Source: Clostridiales bacterium
Lineage (GTDB): Bacteria; Bacillota; Clostridia; Monoglobales; Monoglobaceae
Assembly (NCBI GenBank): GCA_016303265.1
Contig: JAEDLZ010000057.1
Location: 1-9,260 of the forward strand
Direction: 5' to 3'
Length of the DNA: 9,260 nucleotides
This document shows positions 1 through 5,664 of this stretch, piece after piece (within the stretch, counting starts at the first letter, position 1; each line of letters begins with the position of its first letter). The notes beneath the pieces were generated by a model. It was not told where the DNA came from. It saw nothing but the letters and a program-made list of their open reading frames with translations, and did no database searches. Both the position numbers and the translations under genes were made by a program.

Positions 1-259
1 CAATACAGAGCATAATTCCGCAGCAAACCCCGCCAAGAAGAAGCCGCTTTTTATCCACTGCCTTTTTTTCGGAGGGAAGCTTTTTCCTGTCAAGAAATAT
101 AATAACGGGAATAAGAACAAAACCGCCGATAATTGAACGGGTGGCATTAAAGGTGAAATCGCCGACTGCTCCGCCGACCTTTTGGGCAACGAAGGCGGTT
201 CCCCATATAAGTGCCGCAAGAGCCAGGATAAGACTGTTTTTTATGTTTATGTTTTTCAT
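1..259 (-). CDS. EamA/DMT-family transporter, N-terminal part (runs off left edge)
   Basis: Reading the minus strand from an ATG at 259 gives 86 uninterrupted codons to the window edge, so the gene is partial at its C-terminus. The protein starts MKNINIKNSLILALAALIWG and continues TAFVAQKVGG. The IWGTAFVAQ segment just after the start, followed by FTFNATRSIIGG and a second hydrophobic stretch, is typical of the first EamA repeat of drug/metabolite transporters. Three hydrophobic segments are visible, at about residues 9-25, 37-56 and from 73 onward, separated by a basic loop rich in Lys (57-72). A CGGAGAA ribosome binding site lies at 264-270 in minus-strand sense. The family exports or imports small metabolites across the cytoplasmic membrane; the substrate cannot be inferred. 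The gene is divergent from the 571 gene and has its own promoter. Confidence 0.85.
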   Translation of the reverse strand, partial: MKNINIKNSLILALAALIWGTAFVAQKVGGAVGDFTFNATRSIIGGFVLIPVIIFLDRKKLPSEKKAVDKKRLLLGGVCCGIMLCI

Positions 260-289
260 GTTGTTCTCCGAAATGACCTTATTTCTTTT

Positions 290-321
290 ATGTTAATAAA
301 CATTAAATGTTATTTTAACAT
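290..321. promoter_or_regulatory. Two tandem ATGTT...AACAT palindromes, possible operator
   Basis: ATGTT-N4-AACAT occurs at 290-303 and ATGTTA-TTT-TAACAT at 307-321. The second is a perfect 6-bp inverted repeat with a 3-bp spacer. The half-sites repeat at 17-18 bp spacing, and the middle pair (AACAT-TAA-ATGTT, 299-311) is itself symmetrical. The array covers the -10 and the transcription start area of the leftward transporter, where a dimeric repressor would be expected to bind. The sequence is very AT-rich, so chance symmetry is a real alternative. No regulator gene is visible in the window. Confidence 0.4.
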
Positions 322-340
322 ATAAAACCAAATTATGCAA
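312..340 (-). promoter_or_regulatory. Promoter for the leftward EamA-type transporter
   Basis: In minus-strand sense there is a -35-like TTGCAT (335-340), a 17-bp spacer and a -10 TAAAAT (312-317). A TG one base upstream of the -10 makes it an extended -10. The -35 is a weak match but the spacing is ideal. Start would be about 50 bases upstream of the ATG at 259. The -10 lies inside the palindrome at 307-321, which suggests operator control. Confidence 0.55.
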
Positions 341-368
341 GAAAAATAAAAAAATTTGTACAAAAAAG

Positions 369-397
369 ATGACGAAACCGGAAAATTGTGTTATAAT
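369..397 (+). promoter_or_regulatory. Candidate promoter for the 571-3663 gene group
   Basis: The -10 is a perfect TATAAT at 392-397 with TG at 389-390 (extended -10). At 17 bp upstream lies ATGACG (369-374), which matches TTGACA at four positions. Transcription would begin near 404 and give a leader of roughly 165 bases that contains all three hairpins of the repeat cluster. A second TG-T-TATAAT at 491-499 in the third repeat unit lacks a recognisable -35. Confidence 0.5.
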
Positions 398-540
398 AAT
401 TACAAGTAGGTTGCAACAGGGCATCCGCCCTTTGCACCGATGTAATTATTTTAACGGAATTGAAGCAAGCCGATTGGCGGCTTGCACTTATGTTATAATA
501 ATCACAGAATGTGTAGCAAGGGGCTTTTGCCCCATACTTA
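391..540. repeat. Cluster of three degenerate ~50-bp hairpin repeats
   Basis: Three units begin at about 391, 443 and 493. Each starts with an AT-rich block (TTATAATAATTACA, TAATTATTTTAACG, TTATAATAATCACA). Each then carries a hairpin: GGGC/GCCC flanked by TGCAA/TTGCA (412-436), GCAAGCC/GGCTTGC (465-485) and GGGGC-TTTT-GCCCC (520-533). Units one and two both end TTGCAC-NN-ATG. The hairpin stems vary in sequence while structure is kept. The first AT block also pairs with the second (391-404 with 441-454, 13 of 14 positions), making a 64-base near-palindrome. Together with the promoters this accounts for the gene-free stretch 260-570. It resembles dispersed intergenic repeats; I do not recognise a named family. 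Confidence 0.65.
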
Positions 541-570
541 AAATATATTATTGCGAAAGAGGATAAAGTT

Positions 571-1455
571 ATGGCAGAATTTCGTAGAGCGGAAATTAAG
601 GATAAGTCTTGGGTTGAGGAAATATTAAGCCGTGATTCCTGCGAGAGTCTTGAAAATAATTTCACTACATTGTTTATATGGCAGGATATGTATAATATCA
701 AAATAAGCAAGCTCTGCGGCGGGAATTTTTATACAACCATGACGGATAAGAAAAAGCCTGCTTTTATGTTTCCCTGTGGAAGCGGCGATATAAAAGCGGC
801 GTTTGAAGAAATTTTTGATTACTGCAAAACTCCGGACTTTTATTCAGTCACAGAAAACGAACGGCAGGTTATGGAAGAGCTATACCCCGGTGTGTTTGAA
901 TTTACCGAGGACAGGGATGCCGAAGATTATGTTTACGAAACGGAAAAGCTGCGTACTCTGAGCGGAAGGAAGCTATCCTCAAAGCGGAATCATATTAACC
1001 GCTTTGTACAAAATAATCCCGACTGGACCTATGAAGAGATAACCAAAGCGAACATAGACGAAGCCTATGAGATGAACGAGAAATGGTGTGCAAAAATGGT
1101 GTGCGAAGCGAACGAGGGGCTCAGAAAGGAAAGCTGTGCGGTTCGTACGGCATTTAAAAATTATTTTGATTTGAAGCTGACGGGAGGGCTTATAAGAGCC
1201 GGAGGCGAGGTTGTGGCTTATTCAATGGGCGACAGACTAAGCCGAGATACATTTCTTATCCATATAGAAAAGGCATTTTCGGATATTCAAGGAGCTTACA
1301 CCATTATCAATCGTGAATTTGTTCTGCATAACTGCGATAATTACCTCTATGTAAACCGAGAGGACGACGCAGGCGACGAGGGACTCCGAAAAGCGAAAAC
1401 TTCATATCAACCATATAAACTTGTAACCAAATACACGGCCAAATATAAGGGCTGA
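571..1455 (+). CDS. DUF2156 / LPG-synthase C-terminal-like acyltransferase protein
   Basis: A 294-residue cytoplasmic protein with no signal peptide or membrane segment. The region around residues 119-145, with YVYETEKLRTLSG and KRNHINRF, and the C-terminal block around 261-290 (VNREDDAGDEGLRKAK then SYQPYKLV) are hallmarks of the DUF2156 family. That family shares the GNAT-like fold of the catalytic half of phosphatidylglycerol lysyltransferase. MprF-type proteins transfer aminoacyl groups from tRNA to lipid, but this stand-alone form lacks the MprF membrane domain and its substrate is unknown. The start at 571 is supported by an AGAGG site at about 558-562. It is the first gene of a group with the GNAT protein and malQ; the gap to the next start is 68 bases with no terminator. 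Family assignment is confident, function is not. Confidence 0.8.
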   Translation: MAEFRRAEIKDKSWVEEILSRDSCESLENNFTTLFIWQDMYNIKISKLCGGNFYTTMTDKKKPAFMFPCGSGDIKAAFEEIFDYCKTPDFYSVTENERQVMEELYPGVFEFTEDRDAEDYVYETEKLRTLSGRKLSSKRNHINRFVQNNPDWTYEEITKANIDEAYEMNEKWCAKMVCEANEGLRKESCAVRTAFKNYFDLKLTGGLIRAGGEVVAYSMGDRLSRDTFLIHIEKAFSDIQGAYTIINREFVLHNCDNYLYVNREDDAGDEGLRKAKTSYQPYKLVTKYTAKYKG

Positions 1456-1514
1456 AACAGGTTCGGCAAGGCTATGTATGAAATACGAAACTGCTTATAC
1501 CGGCAATTGTGTAT

Positions 1515-1518
1515 AGGA
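1515..1518 (+). promoter_or_regulatory. Ribosome binding site that selects the ATG at 1524
   Basis: AGGA at 1515-1518 lies inside the longer reading frame that opens at GTG 1509, and five bases before ATG 1524. The GTG has no comparable purine-rich site ahead of it, so translation most likely starts at 1524. Confidence 0.55.
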
Positions 1519-1523
1519 AAGGA

Positions 1524-2219
1524 ATGATTATCATAATTGAATTTGCGTCGAAAAAAAGGCTGCCGGAAGTTATAGCCTTGTGGAAAGAAGCCTTCGGCGA
1601 CGGTGAAGAATATGTTAAAAATTTTTTTGGTAAAATGAACGGTGAGAAAAATATGATTCTTCGAATTGAGGAGGGCGAAACTGTTTCTATGGCGTCAATG
1701 CTGCCCGTAAAATGCGGAGGTTACAGGGGAAGATATATCTATGCGGTGGCAACGGCAGAAAAATGTCGGGGCAGAGGATATTGCCGCGAGGTTATGGCGT
1801 TTATCCATAATTTTATGGCTGAATGCGGTGAAAATTTTGCAATACTGGTACCGGCTGAAAAATCTCTGTTTGATTTTTATAAAAAAATGGGTTACAGTCA
1901 AACGGTTTTCGCTCCCGATATAGCCGATGCGGGGAAAATTACAAATAAATGCACGGTTTCCGAATATTATAATATGAGAAAAAAACTGTTTTCGGAATAT
2001 GACCTCATTGAGTGGGGCGAAAAGGAGCTTTCGTATATACTCAGCCCGGGCGAAACATGGAAAACGGAGGACGGAGCGGCATATTTTGAAGACGGCAAAG
2101 CGGTTGAAATCCTGAGCCGCAGAATATTTTCCGAGGTATGGACAAAGCCGTTCGCTCTGATAAGATATATAGGCGATACAGAAATCAAAAGACCGTACTT
2201 CGGGCTTGCGATGAATTAG
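1524..2219 (+). CDS. GNAT-family N-acetyltransferase
   Basis: With the ATG at 1524 the protein has 231 residues. It begins MIIIIEFASKKRLPEV and has the usual GNAT opening: a first strand, then a helix ending in LWKEAFGD (19-26). The acetyl-CoA pyrophosphate loop is visible as VATAEKCRGRGYCREVM (75-91), with the R-G-R-G-Y core of motif A. LFDFYKKMGY (115-124) is the conserved element that follows the catalytic strand. About 100 residues beyond the core domain form a C-terminal extension I cannot assign. These enzymes acetylate an amine on a small molecule or protein using acetyl-CoA; the acceptor is not predictable. The TAG stop (2217-2219) overlaps the ribosome binding site of malQ, so the two genes are probably co-transcribed and translationally linked. 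A GTG start at 1509 would add five residues. Confidence 0.85.
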   Translation: MIIIIEFASKKRLPEVIALWKEAFGDGEEYVKNFFGKMNGEKNMILRIEEGETVSMASMLPVKCGGYRGRYIYAVATAEKCRGRGYCREVMAFIHNFMAECGENFAILVPAEKSLFDFYKKMGYSQTVFAPDIADAGKITNKCTVSEYYNMRKKLFSEYDLIEWGEKELSYILSPGETWKTEDGAAYFEDGKAVEILSRRIFSEVWTKPFALIRYIGDTEIKRPYFGLAMN

Positions 2220-2229
2220 GGAGGATTTT

Positions 2230-3663
2230 ATGGAAAGAAAAAGCGGAGTTTTAATGCATATTTCTTCACTTTTCGGAGATTATTCAACAGGCAGTTTCGG
2301 AAATGAAGCAAAATATTTTATTGATTTTCTGAAGGAGTGCGGATTTTCTTATTGGCAGGTATTGCCCTTTTGCATGGTTGACGAGTGTAATTCGCCCTAT
2401 AAATCCTATTCGTCCTTCGGCGGAAATCCGTATTTCGTGGATTTGAATGTTTTAAATCAAAAGGGGCTTGTAACAAAGGAGGAGCTTGATGAGCAAAAAC
2501 AGCAAACTCCGTATTCCTGCGAGTTTGTAAGGCTTTACCACACAAGGCAGAAACTGCTTTTGAAAGCGTCCAAAAGGGCGGAGAACCGTGAGGAGATTGA
2601 AAAGTTTATAGCGGATAATCCGTATCTTGAAAGCTTTTGCCGCTTTATGAGCCTTAAGGAGGCGAACGGCGAGCTTCCGTGGTATGAGTGGAAAAACAGC
2701 ACAATCAATGAAGAAACGCTGTTTATGTGGAAGTTTATTCAGTTTGAATTTTTCAGCCAATGGAGCGAAATCAAGAAATATGCAAATGACAGAGGCATAA
2801 AAATTATCGGGGACATTCCGATTTATGTATCCCTTGACAGCGCAGATGTCTGGAGCAACCCCGAGCTGTTTATGCTGGATTGTGAGAATAAACCCTTAAA
2901 GGTGGCAGGAGTACCGCCGGATTATTTTTCCGAGGACGGGCAACTGTGGGGCAACCCTCTTTACAACTGGGATAAAATGGAGCAGGATAACTTCAAATGG
3001 TGGCAGGACAGGATTTCTCATATGCTGACCATTTTTGACGGGGTGAGAATCGACCATTTCAGAGGGATAGAATCCTATTGGGCGGTTGACGGAAAGGCGG
3101 ATACCGCAAAGGACGGAAAGTGGATAAAGGGTCCGGGAGAAAAGCTGGTTAATGCAATAAAAAAGGCGGCAGAGGGAAAACTGATAATTGCGGAGGATTT
3201 GGGAAATATAACCGACGAGGTTGAAAAGCTGGTGAAATTAAGCGGATTTCCGGGAATGCGGGTATTTCAGTTTGCGTTTATGGATGGCGCTGACAGCACG
3301 CACCTTCCTCATAACTACCCGAAAAATTGTATTGCCTATACGGGAACTCACGATAATAACACTCTTTTGGGCTATCTTTGGGAGCTTAACGATTATGACA
3401 GAAGGCGGATGCTTGAATACTGCGGCTACATAAGCCCCGATTGGGAAAGAGGCTATGACAGTATTTTAAGGACAATGTTTGCAAGCCATGCGGGACTTTT
3501 GATAATTCCCATTCAGGATTTATTGGGATATGGCTCAGACACAAGACTTAATATCCCGGGAAAAGCGGACGGTAACTGGCAGTATAGAATAACCAAGGAA
3601 CAGCTTGACGGAATTGACAAGCAGAAATTCCGCCGCTTTAACGAACTGTATAAAAGAATGTAA
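2230..3663 (+). CDS. malQ: 4-alpha-glucanotransferase (amylomaltase, GH77)
   Basis: This 477-residue enzyme transfers alpha-1,4-glucan segments between malto-oligosaccharides in the cytoplasm, in maltose and glycogen metabolism. The GH77 catalytic residues are all present by motif: nucleophile Asp275 in VRIDHFRG (272-279), acid/base Glu322 in IAEDLG (320-325) and the third carboxylate Asp375 in TGTHDNNT (371-378). Other family signatures are the N-terminal SGVLMHISSL (5-14), SPYKSYSSFGGNPYF (55-69), GDIPIYV (194-200), and VAGVPPDYFSEDGQLWGNP (225-243). Length is normal for a short bacterial amylomaltase without the extra N-terminal domain found in E. coli MalQ. A strong GGGAGGA site precedes the ATG and overlaps the upstream GNAT stop; the gap is 10 bases. 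It is last in its group and is followed by a terminator hairpin. No glycogen or maltose transport genes are in view. Confidence 0.97.
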   Translation: MERKSGVLMHISSLFGDYSTGSFGNEAKYFIDFLKECGFSYWQVLPFCMVDECNSPYKSYSSFGGNPYFVDLNVLNQKGLVTKEELDEQKQQTPYSCEFVRLYHTRQKLLLKASKRAENREEIEKFIADNPYLESFCRFMSLKEANGELPWYEWKNSTINEETLFMWKFIQFEFFSQWSEIKKYANDRGIKIIGDIPIYVSLDSADVWSNPELFMLDCENKPLKVAGVPPDYFSEDGQLWGNPLYNWDKMEQDNFKWWQDRISHMLTIFDGVRIDHFRGIESYWAVDGKADTAKDGKWIKGPGEKLVNAIKKAAEGKLIIAEDLGNITDEVEKLVKLSGFPGMRVFQFAFMDGADSTHLPHNYPKNCIAYTGTHDNNTLLGYLWELNDYDRRRMLEYCGYISPDWERGYDSILRTMFASHAGLLIIPIQDLLGYGSDTRLNIPGKADGNWQYRITKEQLDGIDKQKFRRFNELYKRM

Positions 3664-3704
3664 AACAGGTGCGATGCGGATTACATATAACCGTGAATAT
3701 ATTG

Positions 3705-3728
3705 AAAGGGCAGCAAAAGCTGCCCTTT
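3705..3728. terminator. Rho-independent terminator between convergent malQ and GH36 genes
   Basis: AAAGGGCAGC (3705-3714) pairs perfectly with GCTGCCCTTT (3719-3728) around an AAAA loop, giving a 10-bp stem. In the plus direction the stem ends in a TTTT run, so it should end malQ transcription. It lies 34 bases past the GH36 stop in the minus direction. Only a short TTT tract follows on that strand, so two-way function is plausible but weaker. Confidence 0.85.
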
Positions 3729-3762
3729 TAATAATTTCCATTATGACAGACGGCACTTTTAT

Positions 3763-5508
3763 TTACTGTTTAATAATCTTTGCAAGCCCCGAAACAGGAA
3801 TATTGAGCTTTGTAAGATTGCCGAAGCTTTCGTCATACTTTGCAATAATATTTCCCGTACAGTCATAAATCTCAACAGAGGCGTCAAAATCCGAACAGGA
3901 ATCAAGAACAATGCCGGCTCTGCCGGTTCCGTTGACGATAACAATTTCATCTTCCGAGCAGGAAAGGGATAAAAGATTTCCCGTATATGCCGTCGCAATG
4001 ACCTTTTTGTCCGTTTTTCCGATAAATGCGGAGTAGTTGGATTCGGGATTGAGAGGGATAAATTCGCCCTCAAGAAGAGCGTCCTTGTTTTCGTTCCAAA
4101 AGCCCAGGTAAAACTTAACCATATCGAAATGTTCCTTGGGAAGCTCGGTAAGGTCAACCGAAATCTGCGGAACACCGTACAAAACGGCAATAATTTGCTT
4201 AGCGGCAAATTCAACGCTGTCGGTCCTGTTCCACATAAGCATATCGCCGTGAACGGCAGTTTTGCCCGAAGTGAGCCTTAAATCGCCTATTCCCACGCGG
4301 TTAATAAGCGAATCGTTGGGACAGTCTGAAACCCTCAGCATATTTCCGAAAGTCTTAACAGCGGGGCCTATGTAAGCCTGACGGAATTCAAAGAGCATTT
4401 GGGGATTGATTGCACGAAGTCTTTTCATAACATCAATCAGAAGATGGTGAACAGCGTCCTCAACGGAAAGAAAGTCACGCCTTTCGTCATAATCCATTGA
4501 AACTTCGGTAAGGCGGAAGGCGTCGATAAAGTCCAGCTTAAAACCGTCAAGACCCCATTCTTTTGCAGCCTTTTCGTAAATTCCGATTAGATATTCACGA
4601 ACCTCGGGAAAGCGTGGGTCAAGACAACACCAGCCCCTATCGCCCTCGTCAAGAACCATGTCTTTAAAATGCTCCCAGGAATCGGATTCCTTGCCGATAA
4701 ACGGAACGGAATACCAAAGCATAAATTTCATACCGATACTGTGAACCTCATCGACCAGCGTCTTCATGTCGGGAATTTTGTTCGCTGTAACCTGCCAGTC
4801 GCCGCAGCGGCGGTAGCCTCCGCAGGTTTCGTCTGTTTGCCAGCCGTCGTCAAAAATAACCACATCCATGCCCAAAGGCTTCGAACTGCGGCATTGCTCG
4901 AGAATAGTTTCGGTTTTGAGATTTTTATGGAAGGTATACCAGGATGAATAAACTGCCGCTTTTGCCGCTTCCGGAACGAAAGCGGGAGTATATCCACAGT
5001 CGGTTTCCCACCAGAAATTAACATTTTTTATTGCATCGTAATAAGGTATATTTCTTAAATCAATACGGATTTTTGCGTTATACTCCGAAATTTCCGCAAT
5101 TCTTATTGTGAACAGGGAAATCCGATAGCAGACATTTGCATTGCCCTCGTTTATCGCCGCTTTGATTTCGAGAGGAGTTTTTGCGTCGGAAACGGCAACC
5201 GTCGCAAGATTTTCGCCGTCTTGCCCGATAGCGGAAAGAATGGGTGCGCCGTATGCCAGTCTTGATTCGGAATAATTGCCGCGGCAGCTCATGGCAAGCC
5301 CTCTGGCAAGCTGATTAACCGGGCTCCAGAACGAGAAAACCTTGTTTGAAGGCAGTTCAAATTCTATCGTTACCTTTTCGGGACTTTTAACCTCGTCGGA
5401 CTTGTAGTTAAAGTCAAAATAAAGAACATTATCCTCCTTGCGCAAAAACGAAACAGAGGCAAAAGCACCCTTCCCGGCTGATATTTTAAAATCCTTTTCT
5501 GTAAGCAT
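3763..5508 (-). CDS. Alpha-galactosidase-type glycoside hydrolase, family GH36
   Basis: A 581-residue protein without signal peptide or membrane segments, so it should act in the cytoplasm on imported oligosaccharides. Alpha-galactosides such as melibiose or raffinose are the family's usual substrates. A beta-rich N-terminal domain (about 1-180) precedes a TIM barrel with FDDGWQ (219-224) and the nucleophile region GFKLDFIDAF (322-331, likely Asp326). The acid/base region is LRVSDCPND (391-399, likely Asp395), and the barrel is followed by a C-terminal beta domain from about 490. These motifs fit the clostridial GH36 group rather than GH27. The reading frame stays open for 28 codons upstream, but the ATG at 5508 has AGGAG eight bases ahead and the upstream part overlaps the promoter, so 5508 is the start. 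It stands alone, divergent from the decarboxylase and convergent with malQ. Exact sugar specificity is inferred from family only. Confidence 0.88.
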   Translation of the reverse strand: MLTEKDFKISAGKGAFASVSFLRKEDNVLYFDFNYKSDEVKSPEKVTIEFELPSNKVFSFWSPVNQLARGLAMSCRGNYSESRLAYGAPILSAIGQDGENLATVAVSDAKTPLEIKAAINEGNANVCYRISLFTIRIAEISEYNAKIRIDLRNIPYYDAIKNVNFWWETDCGYTPAFVPEAAKAAVYSSWYTFHKNLKTETILEQCRSSKPLGMDVVIFDDGWQTDETCGGYRRCGDWQVTANKIPDMKTLVDEVHSIGMKFMLWYSVPFIGKESDSWEHFKDMVLDEGDRGWCCLDPRFPEVREYLIGIYEKAAKEWGLDGFKLDFIDAFRLTEVSMDYDERRDFLSVEDAVHHLLIDVMKRLRAINPQMLFEFRQAYIGPAVKTFGNMLRVSDCPNDSLINRVGIGDLRLTSGKTAVHGDMLMWNRTDSVEFAAKQIIAVLYGVPQISVDLTELPKEHFDMVKFYLGFWNENKDALLEGEFIPLNPESNYSAFIGKTDKKVIATAYTGNLLSLSCSEDEIVIVNGTGRAGIVLDSCSDFDASVEIYDCTGNIIAKYDESFGNLTKLNIPVSGLAKIIKQ

Positions 5509-5516
5509 ACAATTTT

Positions 5517-5521
5517 CTCCT
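5517..5521 (-). promoter_or_regulatory. Ribosome binding site fixing the GH36 start at 5508
   Basis: In minus-strand sense AGGAG lies eight bases before the ATG at 5508. The alternative upstream ATG at 5592 would place its codons over the -35/-10 promoter and has no such site. Confidence 0.8.
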
Positions 5522-5544
5522 ATCTCATCAAATTCAATATGGAG

Positions 5545-5574
5545 AGTATAGCATAGAAAAAACAGGTTTGTCAA
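5545..5574 (-). promoter_or_regulatory. Promoter of the GH36 gene
   Basis: In minus-strand sense there is a perfect -35 TTGACA (5569-5574), an 18-bp spacer and -10 TATACT (5545-5550), with TG one base upstream of the -10. The leader would be about 30 bases. This promoter faces away from the decarboxylase promoter, with 22 bp between the two -35 hexamers. Confidence 0.8.
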
Positions 5575-5604
5575 GACGAATTTATTCTGCAATTTCTTGA
5601 CAAA
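5567..5604. promoter_or_regulatory. 10-bp inverted repeat spanning the divergent -35 region
   Basis: TTTGTCAAGA (5567-5576) and TCTTGACAAA (5595-5604) are exact reverse complements, separated by 18 bp. Six of the ten positions are simply the two -35 hexamers, so part of the symmetry is expected. The additional matching bases on both sides (AAG and the flanking A/T) leave room for a shared operator. Function is unproven. Confidence 0.35.
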
Positions 5605-5625
5605 AAGGGGCTTAAAATATATAAT
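5597..5625 (+). promoter_or_regulatory. Consensus sigma-A promoter of the decarboxylase gene
   Basis: A perfect TTGACA (5597-5602), a 17-bp spacer and a perfect TATAAT (5620-5625) give full consensus at both hexamers. Transcription should begin near 5632, about 33 bases before the start codon. A promoter this strong often needs a repressor or serves constant expression; no attenuator or riboswitch fits in so short a leader. Confidence 0.88.
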
Positions 5626-5664
5626 ACAAGGAAGAAAATTTCAGCAGATAACGGGGAAAAGAAC

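Noticed and set aside
520..533. GGGGC-TTTT-GCCCC as a terminator in the leader
   Set aside because: The stem is only five base pairs and is followed by CATACTT rather than a T run; it is better explained as the third repeat hairpin.
391..540. CRISPR array
   Set aside because: Only three units, with diverged rather than identical repeats, no unique spacers of constant size, and no cas genes.
369..566. 65-residue plus-strand open frame across the repeat cluster
   Set aside because: It has no ribosome binding site, runs entirely through the hairpin repeats and promoter, and its protein is low-complexity and like no family I know.
333..710. 125-residue minus-strand open frame
   Set aside because: It overlaps the promoters, repeats and the start of the well-supported 571 gene, with no ribosome binding site or recognisable motif.
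1456..1523. Promoter or terminator between the DUF2156 and GNAT genes
   Set aside because: I saw no convincing hexamer pair or hairpin with T run, so I treat the genes as one transcript.
3605..3868. 87-residue plus-strand frame after malQ
   Set aside because: It overlaps the malQ 3' end in another frame, passes through the terminator hairpin and enters the antisense of the GH36 gene.
5509..5592. N-terminal extension of the GH36 protein to ATG 5592, which reads like a weak hydrophobic leader
   Set aside because: It overlaps the -35 and -10 of the gene's own promoter, while ATG 5508 has a well-spaced AGGAG.
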